A stretch of DNA of 60,422 nucleotides from Cyanobacteriota bacterium (lineage in GTDB: Bacteria > Cyanobacteriota > Cyanobacteriia > PCC-6307 > Cyanobiaceae). The stretch lies in contig JAPLIC010000038.1 in assembly GCA_026389315.1 (NCBI GenBank), positions 1 through 60,422 on the forward strand. Direction: 5' to 3'. This document shows, in pieces, positions 36,229-45,550 of this stretch (its first letter is position 1; each line of letters opens with the position of its first letter). The position numbers and the translations under genes were made by a program. The notes under the pieces were generated by a model. That model saw nothing but the letters and a program-made list of their open reading frames with translations. It searched no databases and was not told the DNA's origin.

Positions 36229-38157
36229 TCAAGCCGGTAACGGCTGACGCCCCGCCAAGCGGTCGGCTTCCAGGGGCACCCCGAATCGCTCCAGAATGCG
36301 ATCGGCCATCTGGGCCGGGGTCAACCCCAGGCTCTGCTTGCTTTCCTCCGGGCTGGCATGGTCAACAAGCATGTCGGGGATGCCGATGCGGAAAATCGGC
36401 ACCAGCACCTGGGCGTCGTTGCAGGCCTCAACAACAGCAGCGCCAAACCCACCGGCGAGCGAGCCTTCTTCCATGGTGACAACACGACCGATGCGGCGGG
36501 CCAAGGGCAGGATCAGGTCCGTATCCAAAGGACGGACAAAACGGGCATTGACCACCGTGGCCCGCACTCCCTGCTCCTGCAGCAGCCCGGCCGTGGCCAT
36601 CGCCGGCGCCACCATCGAGCCGTAGGCCACGATCAGCAGGTCATCACCATTGGTGAGCAATTCGGCGCGGCCAATCTCCAGGGGTTGCCAACCCTCTTCC
36701 ATCAGGGGCACGCCCTCGCCTTCGCCCCGGGGGAAACGGATCGCGCAGGGGCCGTCGTGGGCGATGGAGGTGACCAGCATGCGCTGCAATTCGGCCTCGT
36801 CCTTGGGGGCCATCACGGTGAAGTTGGGCACCGCCCGCAGATAGCTGATGTCGTACTGGCCCTGGTGGGTGGGTCCATCGGCACCCACAATGCCGGCCCG
36901 ATCCAACACGAAGGTGACCGGCAGTTTCTGGATGCCGACATCGTGGATGAGCTGGTCGTAGGCCCGCTGCAGGAAGGTGCTGTAAATCGCCACCACCGGC
37001 CGCAGACCCTCGCAGGCCATGCCGGCGGCCATGGTTACGGCGTGCTGTTCGGCGATGCCGACATCAAAATACTGATCTGGCAGGGCCTTCTCCAGCAGAT
37101 CCAGGCCCGTGCCCGTTGCCATGGCCGCCGTGATGCCGACCACCCGCGGATTGTGCTCGCAAATCTTCACCAATGTCTGGCCAAAAACCTTGCTATAGCT
37201 GGCCGGCTTCGGTTTGGTGGAGGGGTAGGCCTTGCCCGAGGCCAAGTCGAAGGCGGATTGGGCGTGATAGCCCACCTGGTCTGCTTCGGCGTAGGGATAA
37301 CCCTTGCCCTTGGTGGTGGCCACATGCACCAGCACCGGCCCATCCACCCGGTGGGCGGCCTGGAACGTGCGCACCATCTCGGCGATGTCGTGGCCATCGA
37401 CCGGACCCACATAGGTGAAGCCCAATTCTTCAAACACCGCGCCCAGCTTGGGAACGGCCAGACGGCGCATGCTCTCTTTGAGGTTGCGCAACTCGGCGGG
37501 CAACTCGCCGTGGAGGAAAGGCAGGTGCCGAATCGCCTCCTCCGCGTTGCCAGAGAGGAACTGCACCGGCTTGCTCAACCGCATGCGATTGAGGTGGGTG
37601 GACAAAGCTCCCACCGGCGCGGAGATCGACATGTCGTTGTCGTTGAGGACAACAAGAAGGCGGGTGTTGGGCAGGTGCCCGGCATGGTTGATGGCTTCCA
37701 GGGCCATGCCGCCGGTGAGGGCGCCATCGCCGATGACGGCCACGCAACGGAAGGTTTCACCCCGCCGATCCCGGGCCAGGGCCATGCCCAGGGTCGCCGA
37801 GATGCTGGTGGAGGCATGGCCTGCCCCGAAATGGTCGAAAGGGCTTTCGCTGCGCTTCAGGTAACCGGCCACCCCGCCCTTCTGCCGCAGGGTATGGAAA
37901 GTGCTATATCGGCCGGTCAGTAACTTGTGGGGATAGGCCTGGTGTCCCACATCCCAGACCACCCGATCTTCATCCAGGTTCAGGGTCTGGTAAAGGGCCA
38001 GGGTCAGCTCCACCACCCCCAGGCCGGGCCCCAGATGGCCCCCGCTGGTCGAAACCACCTCCAGATGTTTCTCACGGATCTGGGCGGCGATGCGCTCAAG
38101 TTCTGCGGTGCTCAGGCCCTGTAGCTGATTCGGATGGCTCAGCTCGCTGAGGTGCAT
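36229..38157 (-). CDS. dxs: 1-deoxy-D-xylulose-5-phosphate synthase
   Basis: 642 aa thiamine-diphosphate enzyme joining pyruvate and GAP, first and flux-controlling step of the MEP isoprenoid pathway (carotenoids, phytol). Start [15 protein letters not shown] at 38157; a 16-residue longer frame is atypical. Motifs: [35 protein letters not shown], the ThDP motif [18 protein letters not shown] with [19 protein letters not shown], and [18 protein letters not shown]. Confidence 0.97.
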   Translation of the reverse strand: MHLSELSHPNQLQGLSTAELERIAAQIREKHLEVVSTSGGHLGPGLGVVELTLALYQTLNLDEDRVVWDVGHQAYPHKLLTGRYSTFHTLRQKGGVAGYLKRSESPFDHFGAGHASTSISATLGMALARDRRGETFRCVAVIGDGALTGGMALEAINHAGHLPNTRLLVVLNDNDMSISAPVGALSTHLNRMRLSKPVQFLSGNAEEAIRHLPFLHGELPAELRNLKESMRRLAVPKLGAVFEELGFTYVGPVDGHDIAEMVRTFQAAHRVDGPVLVHVATTKGKGYPYAEADQVGYHAQSAFDLASGKAYPSTKPKPASYSKVFGQTLVKICEHNPRVVGITAAMATGTGLDLLEKALPDQYFDVGIAEQHAVTMAAGMACEGLRPVVAIYSTFLQRAYDQLIHDVGIQKLPVTFVLDRAGIVGADGPTHQGQYDISYLRAVPNFTVMAPKDEAELQRMLVTSIAHDGPCAIRFPRGEGEGVPLMEEGWQPLEIGRAELLTNGDDLLIVAYGSMVAPAMATAGLLQEQGVRATVVNARFVRPLDTDLILPLARRIGRVVTMEEGSLAGGFGAAVVEACNDAQVLVPIFRIGIPDMLVDHASPEESKQSLGLTPAQMADRILERFGVPLEADRLAGRQPLPA

Positions 38158-38280
38158 GCGGCCACAGACAGAAGCAGCCAATCTACGCCGGCCAACGGGG
38201 CTCATGGCATTCCCTAACGAGAGGGTTCCCGGCTTGTCACACTAGAACCACTGCCCCAACCCTTTCCCCCCCCCAGCGGC

Positions 38281-39876
38281 GTGTCCGAAGACCCCACCTA
38301 CCTGCAGCGCATCCTGCGCGCCCGGGTCTACGACGTCGCGATTGAATCGCCCCTCGATTTGGCCCCCAATCTCTCGGCCCGGCTCGGCAACCGGGTCCTG
38401 CTCAAGCGGGAAGACCTCCAGCCCGTCTTCAGCTTCAAGCTGCGGGGGGCCTTCAACAAAATGGCTGGCCTCAGCCGGCAGGAACTGGATCGGGGCGTGA
38501 TCGCCGCCAGCGCCGGCAACCATGCCCAGGGGGTGGCCCTGGCGGCCCAGCGGCTGGGCTGTCAGGCCGTGATCGTGATGCCCGTGACCACCCCTGGCGT
38601 CAAGGTGCGCTCGGTGGCGACCCGCGGCGCCGAGGTCGTGCTGCACGGCGACACCTACGACGAAGCCTGCCAGGAGGCCCACCGGCTCCAGGCCGAGCGG
38701 GGTCTCTGCTTCATCCACCCCTTCGACGATCCGGAGGTGATCGCCGGCCAGGGCACCATCGCCATCGAGATCCTGCGCCAGTGTTCGCAGCCGCCGGATG
38801 TCATCTACGTGGCCGTCGGCGGGGGTGGGCTGATCGCCGGCATCGGCGCCTATGTCAAAAGCCTCTGGCCCCAGGTGGAGCTTGTCGGCGTTGAACCCAT
38901 CGATGCCGATGCCATGACCCGTTCCCTGGCCTGCGGCGAGCGGGTGCGGCTTGATCAGGTGGGCCTGTTCGCCGACGGCGTTGCCGTCAAGCAGGTGGGC
39001 GCCCTCACCTTCCCCCTGGCCCAGCGCTACGTGGATCGCATGGTGACGGTGGACACCGACGCCATCTGCGCGGCCATCAAGGACGTCTTCGAGGACACCC
39101 GCTCGATCCTCGAACCCGCCGGCGCCCTGTCCGTGGCCGGCATGAAGGCCGATGTCCAGGCACGGGGCCTCCGGGGTCGCACCTTGGTGGCCGTGGCCTG
39201 CGGTGCCAACATGAACTTCGAGCGTTTGCTGTTCGTGGCCGAACGGGCCGAAATCGGCGAACAGCGGGAGGCCTTCCTGGCGGTGAGCATTCCCGAACAG
39301 CCCGGCAGCCTGCGGCGTTTCTGCAGCCTGCTGGGCGGCCACAACCTCACCGAATTCAGCTACCGACTCGCCGATCCCCGGGTGGCCCATATTTTCGTGG
39401 GGGTGCAAAGCCGTGATCCCGGCGACACCCGGCAGCTGATCGCCGATCTGGAGGCAGGCGGCTTCGGCTGCCTCAATCTCACCGGCAATGAGTTGGCCAA
39501 ACTGCACCTCTGCCACATGGTGGGCGGCCGCCTGGGCGCCGCCGCCAAACCCACACTTGAGGTGGGCCAGGAACGCCTTTACCGCTTCGAATTTCCCGAA
39601 AGGCCGGGGGCCCTGATGGCCTTTGTCTCCGCCCTGCACCCCAACTGGAACATCAGCATCTTCCACTACCGCAACCACGGGGCCGACGTTGGCAGCATCG
39701 TGGTGGGAGTTCAGGTTCCCCCGGCAGAAACCAGCGACTGGGAGCATTTCCTCGCCCAACTGCCCTACCAGCACTGGGAGGAGACCGAAAATCCCGCTTA
39801 CAGCCTGTTTCTCGGCCAACAAGACGCCCTGCCAACGCCTGCGATTGCTGCGGTGGCCCCCTTGGGCTTGCGATAA
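38281..39876 (+). CDS. ilvA: Threonine dehydratase, biosynthetic
   Basis: 531 aa from GTG at 38281. PLP enzyme making 2-oxobutyrate for isoleucine. PLP-lysine motif FSFKLRGAFNKM (about residue 57), phosphate loop VGGGGLIAGIG, and SAGNHAQGVALAAQ. Two C-terminal ACT-like regulatory domains follow (from VSIPEQPGSLRRFCSLLG and RFEFPERPGALMAFVSAL), as in isoleucine-inhibited enzymes. Divergent from dxs with 123 bp between starts. Confidence 0.97.
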   Translation: MSEDPTYLQRILRARVYDVAIESPLDLAPNLSARLGNRVLLKREDLQPVFSFKLRGAFNKMAGLSRQELDRGVIAASAGNHAQGVALAAQRLGCQAVIVMPVTTPGVKVRSVATRGAEVVLHGDTYDEACQEAHRLQAERGLCFIHPFDDPEVIAGQGTIAIEILRQCSQPPDVIYVAVGGGGLIAGIGAYVKSLWPQVELVGVEPIDADAMTRSLACGERVRLDQVGLFADGVAVKQVGALTFPLAQRYVDRMVTVDTDAICAAIKDVFEDTRSILEPAGALSVAGMKADVQARGLRGRTLVAVACGANMNFERLLFVAERAEIGEQREAFLAVSIPEQPGSLRRFCSLLGGHNLTEFSYRLADPRVAHIFVGVQSRDPGDTRQLIADLEAGGFGCLNLTGNELAKLHLCHMVGGRLGAAAKPTLEVGQERLYRFEFPERPGALMAFVSALHPNWNISIFHYRNHGADVGSIVVGVQVPPAETSDWEHFLAQLPYQHWEETENPAYSLFLGQQDALPTPAIAAVAPLGLR

Positions 39877-39905
39877 CTTGCCAGCAGTGTGGAGCTGGAG
39901 TTCTT

Positions 39906-40478
39906 ATGTCCAGCGGTTCCTCGTCCCGGGAGGTCGGTCCAAGCACGCCTCTTTCAGCAAGCTTCGGCCTATCCCTCCCTGCCAGGCTTGAGGCCATTCT
40001 CTACTTGAAAGGCCGTCCCCTCAGCCTGGCGGAATTGGCGGAGATTGCCGGCATCGACCGCTCGGAGGCGGAATTGGCCCTGATCACCTTGATGGCGGAT
40101 TACGCCCACCGGGATACCGCCCTGGAAATCCACCAGGAAGGGCCGCGCTACAGCCTGCAGCTGCGCTCCAGCCTGGCGGATCTGGTGCAGGATCTCCTGC
40201 CTGTCGATCTCTCCACCGCCGCCCTGCGGACCCTGGCCACCATTGCCCTGAAAAAGCGCATCCTCCAGTCCGACCTCGTCGAGCTGCGCGGCTCAGGCGC
40301 CTACGACCACATCAAGGAGTTGTTGGCCCAGGACTTCATTGAACGCAAACGACAAAGCGACGGTCGCTCGTTTTGGCTGAGCCTGAGTGAGAAATTTCAT
40401 CGCACTTTCGCGATCCGTCCCGAGGAGGTTGCCAAGACACCCCGACCGACGCCGGACGGAGCCGACACTCCGTCTTAG
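39906..40478 (+). CDS. scpB: Segregation and condensation protein B
   Basis: 190 aa. ScpB dimers bind ScpA and SMC in the condensin that organises the chromosome. Two winged-helix domains are visible: first LPARLEAILYLKGRPLSLAE to about residue 85, second beginning LSTAALRTLATIALKKRI and including YDHIKELLAQDFIERKR. The N-terminal ~20 residues are a Ser-rich extension. It follows ilvA by 29 bp and precedes the YggT gene by 30 bp; co-transcription is likely. Confidence 0.93.
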   Translation: MSSGSSSREVGPSTPLSASFGLSLPARLEAILYLKGRPLSLAELAEIAGIDRSEAELALITLMADYAHRDTALEIHQEGPRYSLQLRSSLADLVQDLLPVDLSTAALRTLATIALKKRILQSDLVELRGSGAYDHIKELLAQDFIERKRQSDGRSFWLSLSEKFHRTFAIRPEEVAKTPRPTPDGADTPS

Positions 40479-40508
40479 AATCCCAGAACCATCAGTCTCC
40501 TTGGTTCC

Positions 40509-40802
40509 ATGCCGATCTTCAGTCAGCTCGTGGACGTGCTGGCGCGAACCCTGATGATTTACTCGGTGTTCTTGCTGATCCGGGTGTTGCTTAGCTGGTT
40601 TCCCAACCTGGATTGGGGCAGCAACCCCATCCTCAGCGGCCTCAGCTCGATCACCGATCCCTACCTCAACCTCTTCCGGGGTCTGATCCCCCCCCTTGGC
40701 GGCATTGATCTTTCGGCCATTGTGGCCTTCCTGGCTCTCAACCTGGTGCAGAGCCTTCTGGAACAGGGCAAAATGCTGTTGGCTAGCTCAGGGATGGGTT
40801 GA
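40509..40802 (+). CDS. YggT family membrane protein (Ycf19-like)
   Basis: 97 aa. Two TM helices: TLMIYSVFLLIRVLLSWFPN and IDLSAIVAFLALNLVQSLL. The intervening SSITDPYLNLFRGLIPPLGG is the YggT signature. Plastid and cyanobacterial homologues affect thylakoid or nucleoid organisation and cell shape; the exact role is unsettled. It is the last gene of the ilvA-scpB-yggT run, facing a convergent secreted protein gene. Confidence 0.92.
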   Translation: MPIFSQLVDVLARTLMIYSVFLLIRVLLSWFPNLDWGSNPILSGLSSITDPYLNLFRGLIPPLGGIDLSAIVAFLALNLVQSLLEQGKMLLASSGMG

Positions 40803-40882
40803 TTTTGTTCTCCTGAAGCGAAACCCACAGCCCCGCAGTCGATTCAACCATCAGTTCCCTGGATTCGAGTCAACGAAGCCAA

Positions 40883-41383
40883 TCAAGGCAGCAGGGCCTC
40901 TTCCAGGGGAAGTAATTCTTGACCCGGTGCGGCACCCGTTCTTACCGGGGAATTGAAGCCCCGGGCCTTGGCGCTGCGCACGCTGAAAGGGCCTGGGGTG
41001 CCGGCCGGCACGGCCAGCCTCAGGGCAAAAGCCGACTGGCCAGGCGGAATATCGCCAATGGAGCCCAGCCTGGTCCGGTTGGGGAGCACCGGTTCGCCGC
41101 TGGCATCCAAAATCAAGGCAAAGACATCGGTGTCCCGCATGGTGCGAGAGCTGCTGTTGCTGACCTGGCCCCGCAGGGCATAACACGAAGCTCCGGAGGG
41201 GCGGCGCTGTTCGGGCTGGCTGCCCACGTCTTGCAGCGGACAAGGGGCGATCGTCACCTCACTGACACGCATTTCCAGGGCCTGGGCCATGGCCGGAACC
41301 CCAAGCAAGAGGCCCAGGAACAGCCCCAAAGCCGGCAGCAGACGCCCCAGGGACCAAACCAGCCGTGGCAGAAGGTGGTTCAC
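40883..41383 (-). CDS. Secreted conserved hypothetical protein (166 aa)
   Basis: A signal peptide (LGRLLPALGLFLGLLLGVPAMAQA) is followed by a ~130-residue beta-rich domain with two to three Cys, including EVTIAPCPLQDVG, SCYALRGQVSNSSSRTMRD, TDVFALILDASG and IPPGQSAFALRLAV. The middle looks like an FxLYD or transglutaminase-associated Ig-like domain that describes ligand-free beta sandwiches. No catalytic motif seen. Codon use is like the core; probably picocyanobacteria-specific. Confidence 0.65.
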   Translation of the reverse strand: MNHLLPRLVWSLGRLLPALGLFLGLLLGVPAMAQALEMRVSEVTIAPCPLQDVGSQPEQRRPSGASCYALRGQVSNSSSRTMRDTDVFALILDASGEPVLPNRTRLGSIGDIPPGQSAFALRLAVPAGTPGPFSVRSAKARGFNSPVRTGAAPGQELLPLEEALLP

Positions 41384-41437
41384 CGCATCAATACCTCAAG
41401 AGGATCAGGTTAGGGACGTTCGCCCAGGCGTGTCACC

Positions 41438-41767
41438 TCAGCGGCGGTCGCCGCTGCCCGCGATCACATCCCGGGCCACCCGGCTGGCCAACTTGGCCAG
41501 GTTGGCCTCGGCGATCTCGTCGAGGCTGAGATTGAGCTCGGTGGCCAATTGGGCCACGTACCAAAGCACATCCCCCAATTCGAGCCGCAGGCCCTCCAGG
41601 GAGGCCGTATCGAAGTTGCCTCCTTGGTCACGCAGCACCTTTTTCACCTTGTCGGCAACTTCGCCCGATTCACCGCAGAGCCCCAGGGTGGGATAAATCG
41701 GGTTGGCACCGGCATCGGGATAACGGGCCGTTTCCCGGGAGCGCCGCTGGTAAGTGGCGAAGTCCAT
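41438..41767 (-). CDS. MazG-like nucleotide pyrophosphohydrolase
   Basis: 109 aa all-alpha NTP-PPase. The metal-binding pattern ExxE...ExxD is seen as GLCGESGEVADKVKK and LRLELGDVLWYVAQL, in the usual one-domain MazG-like size. Such enzymes hydrolyse (d)NTPs to monophosphates and remove aberrant nucleotides. It is divergent from the pyruvate kinase gene; the 58 bp between start codons must hold both promoters. Confidence 0.9.
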   Translation of the reverse strand: MDFATYQRRSRETARYPDAGANPIYPTLGLCGESGEVADKVKKVLRDQGGNFDTASLEGLRLELGDVLWYVAQLATELNLSLDEIAEANLAKLASRVARDVIAGSGDRR

Positions 41768-41825
41768 GGTGAGCCGGGGCCGAAAGAGTCAAGATGGTAG
41801 TTTCCGCCGTTGATAGTGAACTCCC

Positions 41826-43574
41826 ATGGCCACGGTCGATCCGATGCGTCGTACCAAGATCGTGGCCACGATCGGCCCGGCCACCGAATCCAAGCAGGTG
41901 CTGCGCCAGCTGATCGAAGCGGGTGCCACCACCTTTCGCCTTAACTTTTCCCACGGCGACCACGAGGACCACGCCGAGCGCATCATCACCATCCGCCAGG
42001 TGGCCCAGGAGTTGGGGGTGCACATCGGCATTCTCCAGGATCTGCAGGGTCCGAAGATTCGCCTGGGGCGCTTTGAAGCGGGCCCGATCTCCCTGGCCAC
42101 AGGCGATGCCTTCACCCTCACCTCCCGGCAGGTGAACTGCAACCAAGCCATCGCCACCGTCACCTACGACAAACTGGCCGATGAGGTCCACAATGGCTGC
42201 CGCATCCTGCTCGACGATGGCCGGGTGGAGATGGTGGTTGAGCGTGTCGACCAAGCCGATCAAAGCCTCCACTGTCGCGTCACCGTTGGGGGCGTGCTTT
42301 CCAACAACAAGGGGGTCAATTTCCCCGACGTGCAGCTCTCCATCCGGGCTCTCACCCCTAAAGATCGCCGCGACCTCGCTTTTGGTCTGCAACAGGAGGT
42401 CGACTGGGTCGCCCTCAGCTTCGTGCGCAATCCCTCGGACATGCAGGAGATCCGAGATCTGATTGAGAGCCACGGTTGCACGACACCGGTGGTGGCCAAA
42501 ATCGAGAAATTCGAGGCCATTGATTCGATCGACGCCATCCTGCCCCTGTGTGACGGCGTGATGGTGGCCCGGGGCGATCTGGGCGTCGAGATGCCCGCGG
42601 AAGAAGTCCCACTGCTGCAAAAGGAACTGATCCGCAAGGCCAATAGCCTGGGCATCCCTATCATCACCGCCACCCAGATGCTCGATTCGATGGCCAGCTG
42701 CCCCCGCCCCACCCGGGCCGAGGTCAGCGATGTGGCCAACGCCATCTTGGATGGCACCGACGCCGTGATGCTCTCCAACGAAACCGCCGTTGGCGATTAT
42801 CCGGTGGAAGCGGTGGCCACCATGGCCCGGATCGCCCGGCGCATCGAGCGCGACTATCCCCGACGCATCCTCGATGGCCAGATGGCCACCACCATTCCCA
42901 ACGCCATCAGCCAGGCCGTCAGCAGCATTGCCCGCCAACTCAATGCCGCTGCCATCCTGCCCCTCACCAAGTCGGGAGCCACTGCCCGCAACGTCAGCAA
43001 ATTCCGGCCCAGCACCCCAATCTTGGCGATCACCAGTGAGGAGACCGTGGCCCGCCAACTGCAGTTGGTCTGGGGCGTGAACCCCCTGCTGATCCCCGAA
43101 CTACGCTCCACCGCCAGCACCTTCACCCTGGCCATGGGGGTGGCCCAGCAGAAAGGCCTGTTGCGGGAGGGTGATCTGGTGGTGGAAACCGCCGGCACTT
43201 TGGAAGGGGTCAGCGGCTCCACCGATCTGGTGAAAGTGGGCATCGTCTCGGCGGTGCTCGGACGGGGGATCGGCATCGGCACGGGCTCGGTGAGCGGCAA
43301 GGTGCATCTGGCCAGCTCCCCCGAGGAGGCGGACCGCCTCGTCAACGGTGAGATCCTGGTGGTGCGTGAAACCAATGCCGCCTATCTGGACGCCATCCGC
43401 AAAGCCAAAGGGGTGATTGTGGAAGAAGAAGGGCGCCAGGGCCACATGGCGTCCATCGCCGAACGGCTCGGTGTGCCGGTGATTTTTGGCGTCGCCAACG
43501 CCACGGTGGATCTGCGTCAGGGCGAAATTGTGACCCTCGAATTGCTGCATGGGGTGGTCCATCGCGGCACCTAG
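41826..43574 (+). CDS. pyk: Pyruvate kinase
   Basis: 582 aa. Converts PEP and ADP to pyruvate and ATP. N-terminal MRRTKIVATIGPATES, FRLNFSHGDHEDH, catalytic/metal region VVAKIEKFEAIDSIDAIL with MVARGDLGVEMP, and ITATQMLDSM. A C-terminal extra domain (from ~475; GTGSVSGKVHLASSPEEADRL to EIVTLE) is a PEP-utiliser mobile domain with GHMASIAERLGVPVIFG; its usual catalytic-type His is present as GHM. This extended form is common in cyanobacteria and Bacillus. Confidence 0.97.
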   Translation: MATVDPMRRTKIVATIGPATESKQVLRQLIEAGATTFRLNFSHGDHEDHAERIITIRQVAQELGVHIGILQDLQGPKIRLGRFEAGPISLATGDAFTLTSRQVNCNQAIATVTYDKLADEVHNGCRILLDDGRVEMVVERVDQADQSLHCRVTVGGVLSNNKGVNFPDVQLSIRALTPKDRRDLAFGLQQEVDWVALSFVRNPSDMQEIRDLIESHGCTTPVVAKIEKFEAIDSIDAILPLCDGVMVARGDLGVEMPAEEVPLLQKELIRKANSLGIPIITATQMLDSMASCPRPTRAEVSDVANAILDGTDAVMLSNETAVGDYPVEAVATMARIARRIERDYPRRILDGQMATTIPNAISQAVSSIARQLNAAAILPLTKSGATARNVSKFRPSTPILAITSEETVARQLQLVWGVNPLLIPELRSTASTFTLAMGVAQQKGLLREGDLVVETAGTLEGVSGSTDLVKVGIVSAVLGRGIGIGTGSVSGKVHLASSPEEADRLVNGEILVVRETNAAYLDAIRKAKGVIVEEEGRQGHMASIAERLGVPVIFGVANATVDLRQGEIVTLELLHGVVHRGT

Positions 43575-43628
43575 AACCCCCACTGCCCCTTCCCAGCCTC
43601 CATCCTGTAAGGGACCGTTTTGACCCCC

Positions 43629-44858
43629 ATGCCCAGCCGTCTGCCCCTGCAGGAAACCATCGGCATGGCCCTCACCACGCTGCAGGCCAATCGGCTGCGC
43701 AGCCTGCTCACCATGCTGGGCATCGTCATCGGCAATGCCTCCGTCATCACCATGGTGGGGCTCGGCAGGGGGGCCCAAAATCTGGCGGAAGGGCAACTCA
43801 GCACCCTGGGGGCCAACGTGCTCTTCGTGGTGCCAGGCCGTAATGACACCAGACGCCAGGGCATTGATTCCCCCAAAACCCTGGTGCTGGAAGACGCCAA
43901 GGCGATTGCCGAACAGGTGCCAAGTGTGCGCCAGGTGGCCCCCCAGATCACCCTCAGCGAGGTGGTTCAATCCGGTTCGTTGAGTGCCACCGCCACCATC
44001 TCCGGCGTGACACCGGAATTTCTGCCAGTGCGCAGTTTTGAGATGGCCCAGGGCCGTTTCATCAACGCCAACGACATTTCCGGCGCCCGCATGGTCACGG
44101 TGATCGGCCCCGACCTGCGCGACAAATTGTTACCAACCGGTGACGCCATCGGCCGCCAGCTCCGCATCCGCGATCAATCCTTTGAGGTGATCGGCGTCTT
44201 GCAGGCCAAGGGAGCCGTCTTCGGCTCCAACCAGGACGAGGCGGCCTATCTGCCCCTGACCACCATGGTGAGCCGCCTCAGCGGCCGTGACCCGACCTAC
44301 GGGGTCAACCTCAGTTTCATCAGCGTGGAGGCCATCAACGAGCAGAGCACCGGGGCCGCCGCCTTCCAGATCACCAATTTGTTGCGCCAGCGTCACCGCA
44401 TTTTGGGGGAGGATGATTTTGCCGTGCGATCCCAGAAGGATGCCCTGGCGATCGTCGGCAGAATCACCGGTGGACTCACCTTGATGCTGGCCGCCATCGG
44501 TGCCGTCTCCCTGCTGGTGGGAGGGATCGGCATCATGAACATCATGTTGGTGTCGGTGAGTGAGCGCACCGAAGAAATCGGCCTGCGCAAGGCCCTGGGG
44601 GCCCGTCCCAGTGACCTGCTGCTGCAGTTCCTGGTCGAATCGCTGGTCCTGGCCAGTCTTGGTGGGGTGATTGGCAGCGCTCTTGGCCTGGGCACCATCG
44701 CCCTGGTGGCGACATTCACGCCCCTGCCGGCCGCCATCGAAGTCAGCACGGTGCTGACCACCGTGCTTTTGTCAGGATCGATCGGCCTGTTCTTTGGCGT
44801 GGTTCCGGCCCGGCGGGCGGCGAGCCTCGATCCGATCGTGGCCCTCCGCAGCCTCTGA
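43629..44858 (+). CDS. MacB/FtsX-type ABC transporter permease
   Basis: 409 aa from ATG at 43629 (a TTG lies 9 nt upstream). Topology: N-terminal TM (NRLRSLLTMLGIVIGNASVI), a ~230-residue periplasmic MacB core with LSTLGANVLFVVPGR, then three TM helices near the C-terminus (LTLMLAAIGAVSLLVGGIGIM; SLVLASLGGVIGSALGLG; LLSGSIGLFFGVVPA). The motif GIMNIMLVSVSERTEEIGLRKALGA is the FtsX coupling loop. No ATPase or membrane fusion gene is adjacent, so the partner is encoded elsewhere. It follows pyk by ~54 bp. Confidence 0.92.
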   Translation: MPSRLPLQETIGMALTTLQANRLRSLLTMLGIVIGNASVITMVGLGRGAQNLAEGQLSTLGANVLFVVPGRNDTRRQGIDSPKTLVLEDAKAIAEQVPSVRQVAPQITLSEVVQSGSLSATATISGVTPEFLPVRSFEMAQGRFINANDISGARMVTVIGPDLRDKLLPTGDAIGRQLRIRDQSFEVIGVLQAKGAVFGSNQDEAAYLPLTTMVSRLSGRDPTYGVNLSFISVEAINEQSTGAAAFQITNLLRQRHRILGEDDFAVRSQKDALAIVGRITGGLTLMLAAIGAVSLLVGGIGIMNIMLVSVSERTEEIGLRKALGARPSDLLLQFLVESLVLASLGGVIGSALGLGTIALVATFTPLPAAIEVSTVLTTVLLSGSIGLFFGVVPARRAASLDPIVALRSL

Positions 44859-45101
44859 GCCAGGCGAAGCCAGGTCGGTAAGCGACGTTTGCCCGCCACA
44901 AAAGCTGCGCCCATCAAGAGCGGCTTCCCTGCCAAGAAGCTTTTTTGCCGAGAGGCTTTTGCCAAAGGGCCCTGCCACAGACACGCAACATTGGCAAGGC
45001 TCAAGGATGAAAAAATCATTAAGCCCACAAAAAAGTCTCTTTTGCCACCAAACCCCAGCAAGCGCTAATGGCTTGATGGTTATTCCCCGAAGTCGACGAC
45101 G

Positions 45102-45482
45102 TTGGAGCGGACCGTCCTTTCTGATCTGGAGACCGCCATTCTGGAGATTGAAGACGAACCGGGCGTCGGTGATCTCGTCTGCAGCTACCGCAATGGTTCA
45201 GATCGCATGGTGATCTTGCGGTGCCTGGGACCGGAGGGCTTTTTTCTCGAACGGGTGGTGTTTCCCTTCGAAATGCTGAATTTCTCCTGTCCCAAGGACA
45301 GCGAGGTCAAGATCTGGACCCATGGCCTGGGCGGTCCCGAGTTGGTCGAGTCCCTCCTGGCCGATGACCTGATCCTGGATCAGACGCCCCCAACCTTGGC
45401 TGCCGAAGGTCCCCTGGGTCCTGGGTTGACAGGCGACTTCCTGGAGTCCGACACCAGCTCGCCCTGGCTGACCAGCCTCTGA
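45102..45482 (+). CDS. DUF1830 family protein
   Basis: 126 aa from TTG at 45102; no in-frame ATG is available. The core [20 protein letters not shown] and [19 protein letters not shown] match the small cyanobacterial DUF1830 domain (CYxN...I...ERVVFPxxxxxF). The last 40 residues are an acidic, Pro-rich extension. Function unknown. The 243 bp upstream contain no gene. It precedes ftsH by 68 bp on the same strand. Confidence 0.75.
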   Translation: MERTVLSDLETAILEIEDEPGVGDLVCSYRNGSDRMVILRCLGPEGFFLERVVFPFEMLNFSCPKDSEVKIWTHGLGGPELVESLLADDLILDQTPPTLAAEGPLGPGLTGDFLESDTSSPWLTSL

Positions 45483-45550
45483 AGACAACCCCAGATGGAA
45501 GCGGATGCCTCCGGGTTCCCTTTACACTTGTTCAAACTCGCTTGGACCCA

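Noticed and set aside
38242..39822. 526-codon open frame opposite ilvA
   Set aside because: Antisense shadow of the well-supported threonine dehydratase.
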